NCBI GenBank assembly: GCA_963402885.1
Contig: OY727102.1
Span: forward strand, 5,146,001-5,210,000
Source of the DNA: Antedon bifida
Taxonomy: Eukaryota; Echinodermata; Crinoidea; Comatulida; Antedonidae
DNA length: 64,000 nucleotides
Direction: 5' to 3'
Position numbers and translations under genes: made by a program. The notes below the pieces were generated by a model. It ran no database searches. It worked only from the letters and a program-made list of their open reading frames with translations, and was not told the DNA's origin. How positions within the stretch are numbered: the stretch's first letter is position 1; every line of letters starts with the position of its first letter. Below are positions 33,601 to 46,215 of this stretch, piece after piece.

Positions 33601-36343
33601 TGTATGAGTTAAATGAAGAAAGCATTTCATGAGTTAAAAGATTGACTGTTTTTTATCGATTGCAGTATTACCAGTACGGTAACTAAATGGTATCAAAATT
33701 ATCACATTAATAATAATTGTGTATCAACCTTTCGTCATTTTCTGTCTTCTCAGTTTATCGGTTCCCCAATTTGTATATGTAACTTTAAATCCATCTTGCC
33801 AGGAAAATGGTTCAGAATTGTTTTTTTCCTGAAAAAAAATAAAACGTTTGATGATCGGTAATGAACTGTTCAATGGCTTTAAAATATAGAAATAAGTACG
33901 AACACTTCCATTGTCATCAACTGACAATTTTCATCTGTTAGATCTCTCTGATTTCAGTACATTCTTTGTTCATTCACATACACAGTATAGTTACAATAAT
34001 CTAATCTACTAATCTTACACTAATTCAAATCTTAAAATGACAACTTACAACTGTCAAGCCAATTCGGTAAGAGGCTCCCCTGTTTGACGTATCGCCAAGA
34101 ATGTTAGCAAAATCATTTTCACGTTGACTGTGTATTGTTATTAGATGTGAACCCACAGAGGAGCATATTTCGGCAGAATTTGGTGCTTTATAACATGAAT
34201 CGTCAAGTTGTTCCCAGCCAATAGGACATTCATTGCGACGACCTGTACAAGACAACTTTCATTTTATTTATAATCATTTTGTGCTGACAATACATCATCA
34301 TCATTACTATTATCACCTCATCACCTATCATCATTTTCATCATCATCATCATTTATCATCATCACATCATGACTTATACGTCACAACAAAATGGACCATT
34401 GGAAATCTCTTGCTTTAAAACAAATGTAAGCAAAAGATTGAAAGACAATACATTATAAAAAAAATATGAAATTATAAAAATATAGACACACGTCCTTGTA
34501 CTGTCATAATTTGACACATTGTTAATCTCATTATATCCTCGCCGCACCTGTAGCCTACAAGGTTAGAAATCTGACGTTTGGAACTTCCGATTCCACACCT
34601 TTATGCCATGATTTAAGTCAAAGTACTTTGGAGATTAACGTAGATTACCATCGACATTCTCATCTTTCTAAAAATTATTACTATAATAATTATAACCATC
34701 ACCATCTTTAACATCTTTATCAACTAACGCTACAATCATTGTCATAAGTTCCAACCATCATTTCATTAAGGGATCATCAATTACTGCAGTTATTGCAGTA
34801 ACTATATTTTGTGTACTCTTTAACCAATATTTCAGGTGTTTTGGTATTAATCAGAAACGTCTACATTGAAACAAACAATTCATATAATATTGCAGAAAAA
34901 ACAATTGCTGCAGTAATTTTATATGATCTCTAAAATAGCTTTCAATAAGGTATCGTTATCCTAAATGTGTACTTCTCCTCATCGTCACTTACCTCGTGGC
35001 TTCTCGCAGATTGGCAGTCGTCCGTTGTAAAAATTGGTTTGCCATAAGCCCGTCTGAATGTTCATATGAACGTATTCTAGAAAGAATAAAGGCATTTAAT
35101 TTAAGTCATTTTGAATTTTAGAAAATTGTTTTCACCAAATTCTAAGCAACAATAAGTTGTACCCACTGGAAAATTAAATTAATATTAAAATGCATTTCAA
35201 TGTTGTCTTACCGTCGTGATCAGGCTGATTTGTGGCCCAGTTTGTAAATTGCTTTATTTCGCCATTTTTCCATGAATATCGCAATTCATTTTTAACATCC
35301 TAATAAACATTTTAAAGATAATGGTTAGTTTATACTGAAAAAATAATAATTTGGACTACAAAAATATTTCTTTATATTAATATTTTCTTAATATCTTGTT
35401 ATTATCAGTTTAATTATCATAAATGCCTATGGTAAAATAATGTATTTTAAACATTAAGACTTTAGGTGACAAAACTTGAGTTTGTATTGCTTTTTTAAAC
35501 ATTGTTCTAGCTAAAGTAGTGAAAAAGGAAGAAAGTCCAACACACAACACAAACTAAAATAACAGAAAATTACTAATCAGGAGTAGTAAACTGTAAGATT
35601 CTAAACAATAGGATCAATAATATGCCCAGTCTGGTCATTTTTTTAGAATTCACTTACCATTGTCATTATTGAAATTGAAACAAAATAAGAGGCCTAAGTA
35701 AGTAAACTTACAATAGTCAATCCAATACGACGACTGTCCATCCCCGTTGTTTCATTGTAGTATGTCGGTGTATTTCTAACGAATTCATTTTCATTTGGAC
35801 TAGAGATTGACACAATATGTGCCTCATAGTCATCACACACATCTTCTGGTGTGTAGGCTTTGTAACAGCTTTCATCAAATAATGTCCAGCCCATTTCACA
35901 TTCTTACAGAAAGAAAAAAAACAAATATGAATAAAATATTTAAAGGCTACATATTATTAAAGGCTAGGCCATGACAGAAGCGATCTAGTCAAATAAAAAA
36001 ATGTTCTATTATAGAAGATTAAGATATGTTCGTTTTATTATAGATAGAGCTGGTACCAATCACAACTTAAACTCAATAAAGTACTGAAATTATACTATAA
36101 GTTACTGTATAATGTTATATTGATTCTAGAATTCACAAAAAAAAAGTTTATTTCGTTTTTGTTTAAATACTATACTATATAAATACCAGGCCTGTACTAA
36201 AAGTAATATACTACTATACTTCTAAATACTATACTATAATAAACGGGTAATTGTATTCTCCATGACCTACCATATGAATAAACCATATTTCCATGTAATG
36301 CCAATCCAATGAAGAAACCCAATAAGCAGTAACAATTCCACAT
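30626..36343 (-). CDS. Transmembrane receptor: two C-type lectin domains, two HYR domains
   Basis: Twelve coding exons: 36343-36271, 35902-35712, 35299-35212, 35076-34993, 34242-34049, 33828-33729, 33494-33411, 33079-32828, 32677-32411, 32052-31975, 31187-31088 and 30794-30626. All phases agree, giving 559 residues. Order: signal peptide (1-24); CTLD1 (25-145, with CEMGWTLFDESCYKAY, FTNWATNQPDHD and LPICEKP); CTLD2 (146-272, with CPIGWEQLDDSCYKAP, TYTNWGTDK and NPICEKK); HYR1 (273-355, CSPAPGSHFRLGETTVHCSA); HYR2 (356-444, CSPASGSHFEVGITTVSCQA); acidic stalk; one membrane helix (about 473-497); and a 60-residue tail. CTLD1 has QPD at the sugar-selectivity site, but the WND motif is replaced (LWQTN), so calcium-dependent galactose binding is doubtful. 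The two CTLDs are coded by parallel three-exon sets of equal phase, indicating internal duplication. Likely an innate recognition receptor (inference). Confidence 0.88.
30940..30990 (-). repeat. tRNA-Ser/Leu-like SINE head
   Basis: On the minus strand: GTCGCGGTAACCGAGTGGTT then AGGACACTCGACTATCATCG, an A-box half resembling tRNA-Ser/Leu. No good B box is seen. It lies in the last intron of the lectin receptor. Confidence 0.5.
31608..31950. repeat. (CAT)n/(ATG)n microsatellite
   Basis: About 340 bases of CAT, CGT and TAT triplet variants. It explains the poly-Ser frame on the plus strand and the poly-Met frame on the minus strand, neither of which is a gene. It lies in the intron before the membrane-helix exon of the lectin receptor and ends about 25 bases from the exon at 31975. 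Confidence 0.95.
34280..34375. repeat. Short (ATC)n-rich tract
   Basis: Imperfect CATCAT/TCATCA repeats between the two CTLD exon sets of the lectin receptor. Confidence 0.6.
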
Positions 36344-38179
36344 GGTTGCTTCTTTTCTTTAATATATTTCAAATAAATGATTTAATAAAGTCCAACGTCT
36401 TCTACACCTGTAAAATAGTTTCTCTTCTCTCAATGTTTCTATTTATAATCTGTGGGACCGGTAATCTTTTTTGCCATGGCCAATCAAATTACACTTTCAG
36501 ATGACGGTTTAGTTGTTTTTTTTCCTGTTGTCAACAATAAGTTTTATAGCATTGGGATGTTTCCTGATTGATTTAGAACAATCTTCATATATTATATAGG
36601 CCTATCCGTTTAAAATAGAAACTACACTTAATAATATCAATAAGGAGGTTGTTCCGATACTCAATAGTTTCCATTTGGACCATGTAGTGTGAAATTATGT
36701 AATTCTTTCTGTTAAGTGTTCAAGGAAATGTTTGAAGGAGTGGCATTTTCTATAGTAAACACGTAATTACAACTGTTTACAGGATTTAAATCAAGGTGTT
36801 TTGGATTTGGAAAGAAAAAATCATAACCACAACTAATCTTTCTTTAATCTATAGAGTTTTATTAATTAGTCATTTAATTAATGGATAATTTTTATGAGTA
36901 TGCAAAAACAATAAAATAAAAAAATAAAAATATGACTACTTTGCCACTTTAAAATACAAACAATAATTTTCCTCAGGTATTTGTTTGCAAAATACATACT
37001 GTATTGTGCTTTAGGCCTACATTATAAGTTATAAGTAATACTGTATAGGGCTATGATACGATGTATTTCTATACTCATGTATTCGTTTGAGAATGAGGAA
37101 ATAAGTTAAAACCACCGTTACAATTTACTTCTCCATGTTTGCGAAAATGTTTATATTTTTCAACAGGCCAGAATCACGCAGGAGGCATTCACTCACAAAC
37201 AAAATAAATCGGCCTAATTTTTTATTTATAAATCTATATAATAAGGACTGTACATTAACAGAAATAAAAGAATGAATTAGTATTATATTTTACTGTGCGT
37301 CTATTTAAACGTAAATTTAATGTGTCACAAATAGGCCTATTATCATGATGATGAGCAGCTGCAATTTCCGAGTTTTCATGAGAGATACTTCTAACTTCCC
37401 AATTCCTTATTTCATTACTATTTTCTCATGTTACACCACAAAGTAGTAATAACGTCATCATCAGTTACGGTATATCGCCTGTTTTTCGTTTTTAAACGGT
37501 AAAAATGTGAAAAAATAAGTCGATTGCGCGATTGATATTTTCATTTTGCTTCTGTGATGCACCCACTTAGGCCTACTTTCGATATCGATCGTGTGCGAAG
37601 GCGCGCAAAACAAATAAAAGAACCGTAACGTTTCAGAGAAAATACTGGGTCGAGTCGTACCTCCATGGTCGAGTCTTTCCTAATTTTTATTAACGGATTT
37701 TGCATGTCACAACAAGAAAGACAATTAAAGCTCTTCTATGCTTAGACATAATTATGTGCATTATTTTACAAAACGTCGAAAATTCCAGTGTAACCTAATA
37801 CTGTATACCCAATTGGTTAAATATTTACTTTGGTATAAACAGTTACCTACATTGAAAAATGAAATAGTATGATTACATTTACCTACAGAATATCTATTAA
37901 TTTAAATGTCTATATTTAGGCCTATAGGCCTAGTACATAATATTATACAGCAGAAAAGATGTAAGATAAATATATAAACATTTAAAAAGTTATTTTAATA
38001 TATAAAAATATATACACATTTAAGAAGTTACACATCATATTGATATAAACAAAACAATATTCACTTATATTTACAATTTACAATGTATTTAATTCAATTA
38101 ATTTGAATTGTTTTTATTCAATCACCAACTTAGATTTTATAGATAGTCGTGACGTAATATATTTCAACACATCCTCCTC
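36344..38179. other. Intergenic region between the lectin receptor and the SRCR-SRCR receptor
   Basis: AT-rich with no coding exon recognised. The left part must contain the promoter of the lectin receptor (minus strand). The right end holds the 3' UTR of the next gene, with an AATAAA complement at 38113-38118. Confidence 0.5.
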
Positions 38180-41100
38180 CTAAACATGAGTTGGCATAAT
38201 TTGTTGTTTTTTCTTGTTTTCTTGTAATTCACGTCGCCTATGTCTGAATAGTATGCAAATATAAAAAAAGATAAATTAAAAGCACAATTGTTTTGGCCGC
38301 AATATTTCGTTATTGTTATGCACGCCATGATTTAGCTAGGTGCCGTATTCACCAATCACACTTAAGTTAGATATTTCCGTATTTCCTTTAAATTGTAGGC
38401 CCTATTCATTTAAATAAGAGATGTTTTCAATGTTTAGGTTGTTCCTTACCATCGGTGCTCATTGCAGTTGTTTTAACAATTTGTATTTGAATGTTATTAT
38501 TAATCTTTGACGATGTGTTTTGCTTTTGATGGAAGGTACACCTCCCTTTTCAAGTATAGGCCTGTTTGTATTCTTGTTCTCATACATCATTTTCTTGTTG
38601 TATTTCTATTGTAATAGTTTTTTACCAAATGAATGAATGAATTAATTAATCGTATTTAGACCTACCTGATATCTCCGATGGCGTATACGATAAAAACACT
38701 GAGTATCACAAGAAATGAGAATCCGCCAAATACGATATACGTATTGATATCTGACAATGCAAGTTACACAAAATGTCACTATATTAAACATTGCTATTCT
38801 ATAACATTAGTAAAGGTGGTCTGGCGTAGTACGAAGCTTGCCATAGACTTATAGGAAGACTGGGAATGTGTAGCAGAAAAGTGAACGATTATAAAAGTAC
38901 AAATGAGGGGCCATGTGGTCCAAGTCTTAGTTTATGACTCACTCTAAAAGCTCGAAATGAAGAAGGAAATGGTATAAACTAAAATGTAAATCGCGGAAGA
39001 ATATATAAGATGGTTACCTTTAAATATGTCAGCCCAGTGGCCGTCGTCTCCGTCATTTCTGATTGTATAAGGTGGATTCAGCAACGAAAGACCTGTAAAA
39101 AAAAAACTATTAATGATAACTTAGAAAAGCAGAAATTAAAATTGGCCCAGAAATTAATTAATTAGATTAATTTTGAACGGTTAATTATGAGAAAGTCTGT
39201 GAGAATGAGAAAAAGCAGGCCAACCAAGATTTATGTATTTGATCTTACCTGAAATTTCACAGTTATGACCAGACCAAGGATATTTACAAACACACACGTT
39301 TGTAGAATTGAGCTCTAAACAAGTCGCATCATTTTGACATTTATCTTCCATGCAATGTTTGGATTCGACTTTGAGATCACTTTTGAAATCATACGAATAT
39401 ATGTATGTGTCAGACAAACTGGATATTTGCGGATAGTCCATTAAACCCATATCATAATCAAGCGGGTTTGATTCTGGTACTATAAAAAAGACATGATATT
39501 GTAAGTTATAAATATTGAAATAGGCTAGACTAGTTTAAAATGTATCTAAAATTGTTACGTTTCAGTCATTTTTGGCATTTAATACCCATAGGCCTACATA
39601 TCACACCAACAATCCTACTTTGACGCGACGCAACGAGACGTGTAGGCGCAAGGTAGGTCGACCAATCACAAGCGACATTTCGAGAATTCAACGCGTCATG
39701 ATTGATCAAATTTCTTGCAGTGCGCTTACGTCCTTAGCGTTGTGTCGAAGTAGGAATCAAGATCAAAATACTACTCAAAATCAAATGCATTTGACCGATT
39801 ATCAACAATATCTAACTTTACGCTTACCCTTTGGTAAATTCTCGCAGACGACACCCGCGTCTTCCCCGTGGCTACAATCGTGAAACTCGTACTGTGAATG
39901 TGGACATTCGTTAAGATACTTCTCATAACCTTTGCAAAATGTGTCATCAAATAGAATAGTGCCTTTTCCTTGACCAAATTTTGCGCGTGGTGCTACTGCA
40001 CGCGCAGTAGCGTAACCAAGTTGACGACAAACCACTCGAGCATCTTTGATATCCCAACTAAAAAGATAAATTAACCTCATCAGACGGTACTGTACTATGA
40101 GCCTTTGTGTTAGTAGTACATAGTTTGTAGTCTTGAAAACTAAATTATATGCTGGTCTCTGTATGATTTAATGACATTGAACATTGTGAGTGGCGGGAAT
40201 TGGAATAAGATCTGGTTGGTCTGTAGTTGAAGACAATTGACCGTATTTAAATGACGCTAAAATTAATGGTGGTGACGAAAGTTTGAATGGATGCCACAGT
40301 CGTTATTGTATGGTTCTATTTGCGACGACCTACCTTAGGACCTAGGGCTAGGATAAATTATACATTTTGTCATCGTCAATTAAAATTTATTTCGGTTTTT
40401 CCCCGACTCTCTGCACCAAAAATGTGAAATGTGTGTAATAGAGAATCCAGGGTTGTGAACTGCACCTAGAATCGGCGAAATTTGTCTGTCGACTGACACA
40501 AAAATTCAAGTACATGAATTAACATGACGTCATAGACTGTTGAAAGCTCCTTAATTATAATAATGATATGTTGATACACCTGTACTTACTTATCATCGCA
40601 AATACTGCTCCATTTCCCCTTGTGTAGAATCTCAACTCGGCCTTCATAATCTGTTTCCCCGTCAACAAGTCGGACTGGTTTATAGCTCGAATCCGTTACC
40701 TCTTTATAGTTATTAAAAAATAAAAGTTTCTTTTTATTTCATATGCAACAAGTGAAAATTGTTTGGATGCATGTTTGTTTCCACGACGACTTCCACAAGT
40801 TATCGTCGATTTTTTTTAAACTACCAAAATACCATGCCTATTGACATGAAAATCGATATAATGGTGTGATTATGTCTGTCACAAAATTATTTTTAAAATG
40901 TGTACAGTCAGTATGTATTTGATTATCCATCACAGGCTCATTTCGTTGGTTCTGTTATAGGCTATGCTCTATAAAAGTAGCCCGAAGATCTGAAAAAAAT
41001 CGTTCGTTTATTGTTTAAATTTAGAACCGTCTCTTACCTGTACTTTCTTTTGAAAGACATATTACCCCGGCATCTTGTTTATGCGTACACTCACTCAGCA

Positions 41101-44100
41101 AGTCTGTGTACTCACAATTCAACAAACCATATTCTACTCCTGTGCATTTTAAGTGGTTGAGGTGGATAGCACCACTGCCTACACCGAACCATTTTCTATT
41201 CACAATTTTCTTGATGCTAAAGAAGCCCAGTTGTCGACACACAACGTATGCTTCGTTGAGATTAAAGTTATCGTTGCATACTGTACCCCATTTACCATTA
41301 TGGTATACTTCAACACGTCCCTCTGCTCTCGTGGAACCTCCCATCAACCGCACCGTTGCTCCTGGATGTGTAAACATAATGATATTTGTAGAAAGTGTAT
41401 TGTACAAGCCCGGCCATATGTAGGATTATAAATGTAAATGGCGAGGGGTCTTTTCCTGGAAAATGGACTAAAAGTATGACTGGTTTGTCAAATGTTACAT
41501 ACATACATAAACAATTTATCAAAACATATTCCCATATGTAAAACTAAAACCCACTGATTTGATTCTATTTTAACATGAAATATATAAAAATGTAGGCCTA
41601 ATATGTGTAAGCTTATTAAAGTTATCCATTTTCAATGAAATCACCATTACCATTTACAAAACCTACCATATAGGGCGAATAGCAAGAATTTAAAGGAATT
41701 CCCTATAACCCCACCTTTGGAACACCCCTATTTAGGGGACACTTCTATAAGGACAAAGAGCAATAATACTATATGTTTTTACACTACGGCCATTTCATAT
41801 TCTGAAGACACCCCTATTAAGGGAACAATTTGTTTGGCTCCAGAGAACTGGGTCAGAAAACCATCGGTGGCTTGAAAACTATTTTCAATTATTACTTCCA
41901 TTGTCCCTTATTTACGGAGCCGCCGGATAACATTATAACCTACATCTGTATATATCTAGGCCTGTAATCTAATTTAATGAACACGATCGAAAGTATAGAT
42001 CTAATCGATCCTATTTAGGCTGCAGATTATATCAAAGTTGTGCTTTCTGTTATATTGACGCACTCTTCAAGATCAAGGCTATTCACAGATTCTTACATTT
42101 CATTCAAAAACTACAAAAGAATGAATATTAGTAAATGATAAATAATACGATGAGATCAAAATTACAAAGTACAAGTTATAGGTCAAACGGTCCTGTGTGT
42201 TTCCCTATTCACTAGTCTACGTGCCCAGAATCAGTGGCGCACGCTGGTGACGGTAAAATGCAGACGGCTTTTTGAATTGCTAACACGCAATATTACTCAA
42301 CACATAATGGATGTATTAACAAAGTTATTATATTAATAGTTGTAAAAAGTAGAATACTTTTAATACCGCCATGCTGGCGTCGGACTCTATGTTATCCTCC
42401 TTTTAAGTTAAAATTGTTGTAATACTGTTATTATAATTTAATTTGTTGAAACGTGACGAGAAAGTGCAACAAACTGACTAATTGACAAATAGGCATTCAT
42501 TTTTATTACACATAACATTTCCAGTACCGCGGTACACTACTATCAAGCAAATATATATGATTATACTTTCAAGTTTACTGTTTATGAATAATACTTGATT
42601 CACACAAAGGCAATGTTCAAGAGTTTTTGCCATGCGAGGACCATTTAGCGAACTTGTTTTTTTAGGCACGCGTGCCATATATTAAAAATAAAACTTAAGA
42701 AAGTGTTATAAATATCCATGTAACGTATGTTATATGTATGAACGCATCTACGAACTTGAGTGTTACAAATGTCTGTGCCACCATATCACCATTAAGGATG
42801 TCAACACATTAAGAAACTTAAACTGTCGTTTTTGGCACACGAATACCATACCATTTAACCTATGTATGGACACGTGTACGAACTTCAGCATGTGCTACAA
42901 GTGCCCGTTTTTTCGTATGAACGCCTACAGGAAATTTAGCGTGTTTCTCGAAGTCCTTTTTTGGCACTTATGCTGTACAGTATATATCCTCTTCAAAATG
43001 AACCTGTCATTCGTCTACGTAGGTTTAAGTCGAACTTAATTCTGTTTAATTGCGGTGGTATCTTAAATAGGTTAATCCATACGTACATTAATACCAATAA
43101 TAACAAAACAATGGTATTACCAAAAATAATATTAATCGGAATTGATACGGAATATGTGTTCATTCATATCGTATTTAAAAAATCCAAATTATGCATTGCA
43201 TTTTGTAGAAGTAAATAAATGTTTACCAAAAAATAATAATTTCAATCGTTCCCTTTGATTTAGGCCTATATTAAATATGATTTATTGTAAGCATTTTACA
43301 GAAATTAATTTTTAACCGTCAACATCAGAGATACAGTATGAACCCTTACTTTGGGTTTACTTTACTTTATTCTGGGAGCACCCCTATTAAGTGGAAAATT
43401 TTCAGTGAATGTGAGGCGATATTACACTACGGTAAAATACGACACTACGAACACTACGGCCTTATATTATTTTAATACTGTTGAGTTGTGGAGCCTCTAT
43501 CCTCATTTTAGAAGTTCTCTGCATCCCTTACGGTAAGTAGCTTATGTTACCCTTCGTGCTAAACAATCCTAAATAATTATTTAGTAAAATTTGGTAATAT
43601 CAGTGGGAAACTATAGCTTCTAAGCACATCACTGATTTTAAAATCCAAAATGTTGACCTTGTGATTAAACTTTCTGGTGCCAGAACGAACCGCGATTATA
43701 AAAGGCTTGGTAGCATTATTAGTTCCGCTTATGCAGGCTTAGTAGAGAGAATAGCACGCGACTATTATTTTACAAAAGATGAACGTGTTGATAATACACC
43801 TGGGATATAAACAGAGATGCGTTATTAAAAGTGAACCTGTTAATGTGGATTATGTCGGGATTTTCCCGCTTTATTTCTAAGCCCTATTAACTGTACCTAT
43901 TTTGTTCTGGGTTGACGACATGCCCACTGAAAGTAAGCTGATATGGTAATACCTTATTCAGAATTCGAATAGCCTAATAATCAGGGTGGAATTGGTTTCA
44001 ATTTTGTTCTGGGTTGACGACATGCCCACTGAAAGTAAGCTGATATGATAATACCTTATTCAGAATTCGAATAGCCTAATAATCAGGGTGGAATTGGTTG

Positions 44101-46215
44101 CTATTTTGTTCTGGGTTGACGACATGCCCACTGAAAGTAAGCTGATATGATAATACCTTATTCAGAATTCGAATAGCCTAATAATCAGGGTGGAATTGGT
44201 TGCTATTTTGTTCTGGGTTGACGACATGCCCACTGAAAGTAAGCTGATATGGTAATACCTTATTCAGAATTCGAATAGCCTAATAATCAGGGTGGAATTG
44301 GTTGCTATTTTGTTCTGGGTTGACGACATGCCCACTGAAAGTAAGCTGATATGGTAATACCTTATTCAGAATAACGAATAGCCTAATAATCAGGGTGGAA
44401 TGGGTTGCTATTTTGTTCTGGGTTGACGACATGCCCACTAAAAGTAAGCTGATATGGTAATACCTTATTCAGAATTCGAATAGCCTAACAACCAGGGTGG
44501 AATGGGTTACTATTTTGTTCTGGGTTGACGACATGCCCACTGAAAGTAAGCTGCTATGGTAATGCCTTATTCAGAATAACGAATAGCCTAATAATCAGGG
44601 TGGAATGGGTTGCTATTTTGTTCTGGGTTGACGACATGCCCACTAAAAGTAAGCTGATATGGTAATACCTTATTCAGAATTCGAATAGCCTAAAAATCAG
44701 GGTGGAATTGGTTGCTATTTTGTTCTGGGTTGACGACATGCCCACTGAAAGTAAGCTGCTATGGTAATGCCTTATTCAGAATAACGAATAGCCTAATAAT
44801 CAGGGTGGAATTGGTTTCAATTTTGTTCTGGGTTGACGACATGCCCACTAAAAGTAAGCTGATATGGTAATACCTTATTCAGAATAACGAATAGCCTAAT
44901 AATCAGGGTGGAATTGGTTTCAATTTTGTTCTGGGTTGACGACATGCCCACTAAAAGTAAGCTGATATGGTAATACCTTATTCAGAATTCGAATAGCCTA
45001 ATAATCAGGGTGGAATTGGTTGCTATTTTGTTCTGGGTTGACGACATGCCCACTGAAAGTAAGCTGATATGGTAATACCTTATTCAGAATTCGAATAGCC
45101 TAATAATCAGGGTGGAATTGGTTTCAATTTTGTTCTGGGTTGACGACATGCCCACTAAAAGTAAGCTGATATGGTAATACCTTATTCAGAATTCGAATAG
45201 CCTAATAATCAGGGTGGAATTGGTTGCTATTTTGTTCTGGGTTGACGACATGCCCACTGAAAGTAAGCTGCTATGGTAATGCCTTATTCAGAATTCGAAT
45301 AGCCTAATAATCAGGGTGGAATGGGTTGCTATTTTGTTCTGGGTTGACGACATGCCCACTGAAAGTAAGCTGATATGGTAATACCTTATTCAGAATTCGA
45401 ATAGCCTAATAATCAGGGTGGAATTGGTTGCTATTTTGTTCTGGGTTGACGACATGCCCACTGAAAGTAAGCTGATATGGTAATACCTTATTCAGAATTC
45501 GAATAGCCTAATAATCAGGGTGGAATTGGTTGCTATTTTGTTCTGGGTTGACGACATGCCCACTGAAAGTAAGCTGATATGGTAATACCTTATTCAGAAT
45601 TACGAATAGCCTAACAACCAAGGTGGAATGGGTTGCTATAAAAATGTTTGTTTGTATTTTTTTTCTTTTAGGCAAGCCAAGGTTTATGAGCACTGTAATT
45701 TCCATTGTATTTTGGACAATAAATGAATCTGTATCTGTATCTGTATCTGTATTTGTGTATCCACGTTAAACTCCATGTACGCAAATAGTGTATACCTCGT
45801 TCCAACATTACTTTGTGAAATTATTATTAATTCTTATTATGATTATTATTATTTATTATTTTTCTATTCTTTCCTACTAAATATCTTCCAATCTCAGTTA
45901 CAAAGCATTTATTTTACTATTTTCTAAGAATTTCGTTCCAATCACAATGTTCCTAATTATGTGTATCAAGATCACTTTCCGATGACTTCCCTCCCCAAAC
46001 CCATAACAAGTTTTGGTATATAATGCAGAGATGTTACTTATTTTATATTTTGTCAAAGTGAAAGAGTTATTGTAACGACGACCCGGATAAGCAGAATGAT
46101 TTAAAACTCACAAAAATGGTAAAATTAACTTACCTAAAATGTTCTCACAAGAAACTAGTAGCAAACTCCCAAAAATTGAATAAATCAAAAACGTTTGAAT
46201 AATATTAACATCCAT
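38180..46215 (-). CDS. Transmembrane receptor: two SRCR domains and one EGF domain
   Basis: Eight coding exons: 46215-46134, 41361-41038, 40701-40590, 40057-39828, 39479-39249, 39092-39018, 38750-38666 and 38237-38180, giving 398 residues. Order: signal peptide (IYSIFGSLLLVS, 1-24); SRCR1 (about 29-134, VRLMGGSTRAEGRVEVYHNG, six cysteines, QDAGVICL end); SRCR2 (about 143-243, [39 protein letters not shown], six cysteines); an EGF repeat (CMEDKCQNDATCLELNS, CVCKYPWSGHNCE); a membrane helix (YIVFGGFSFLVILSVFIVYA); and a basic 20-residue tail ending KKKQQIMPTHV. SRCR1 comes from one exon, SRCR2 from two. Intron 1 is 4.8 kb and carries a minisatellite. AATAAA complement at 38113. Paralogue of the gene at 57127-61723. 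Pathogen recognition is inferred from the family. Confidence 0.87.
39614..39754. mobile_element. Small MITE with ends CCTACTTTGACGCGACGCAACG
   Basis: CCTACTTTGACGCGACGCAA at the left and CCTACTTCGACACAACGC on the inverse of the right end, with AAT on both flanks. Inner words (GACCAATCACAAGCGACA, GTGCGCTTACGT) are shared with 11740-11885. It lies in an intron of the SRCR-SRCR gene. Confidence 0.65.
42600..43050. repeat. Degenerate repeat-like stretch with GGCAC words
   Basis: Words such as TTTTTGGCACACGAA, TTTTTTGGCACTTATG, TACGAACTTGAG, TACGAACTTCAG and GGCACGCGTGCC recur. The open frame at 42734-43039 has no family signature and is probably a by-product. It lies in intron 1 of the SRCR-SRCR gene. 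Confidence 0.3.
43897..45639. repeat. 102-bp minisatellite, about 17 copies
   Basis: A unit containing GGGTTGACGACATGCCCACT and CTTATTCAGAATTCGAATAG recurs every 102 bases (starts near 43904, 44006, 44108, 44210 and so on to 45540). Copies differ at a few sites: GATATGG or GCTATGG, TTCGAATAG or AACGAATAG, CTGAAAG or CTAAAAG. It lies inside intron 1 of the SRCR-SRCR receptor. Confidence 0.97.
45655..45760 (+). repeat. LINE-like 3' tail with (CTGTAT)n
   Basis: CATTGTATTTTGGACAATAA is followed by ATGAATCTGTATCTGTATCT repeats. This is the usual look of a LINE or SINE 3' end with a short repeat tail. It directly abuts the end of the minisatellite. Confidence 0.5.

Noticed and set aside
41106-41431. 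Plus-strand frames of about 100 residues over the SRCR1 exon
   Set aside because: Antisense shadows of the SRCR1 exon, which has family motifs and valid splice sites on the minus strand.
42734-43039. A 101-residue cysteine-containing frame in the large SRCR intron
   Set aside because: No signal, no splice support on that strand and no family motif; the DNA looks like degenerate repeat.
43897-45639. CRISPR-like array
   Set aside because: The 102-bp units are contiguous with no variable spacers, and the genome is an animal's; it is a minisatellite.
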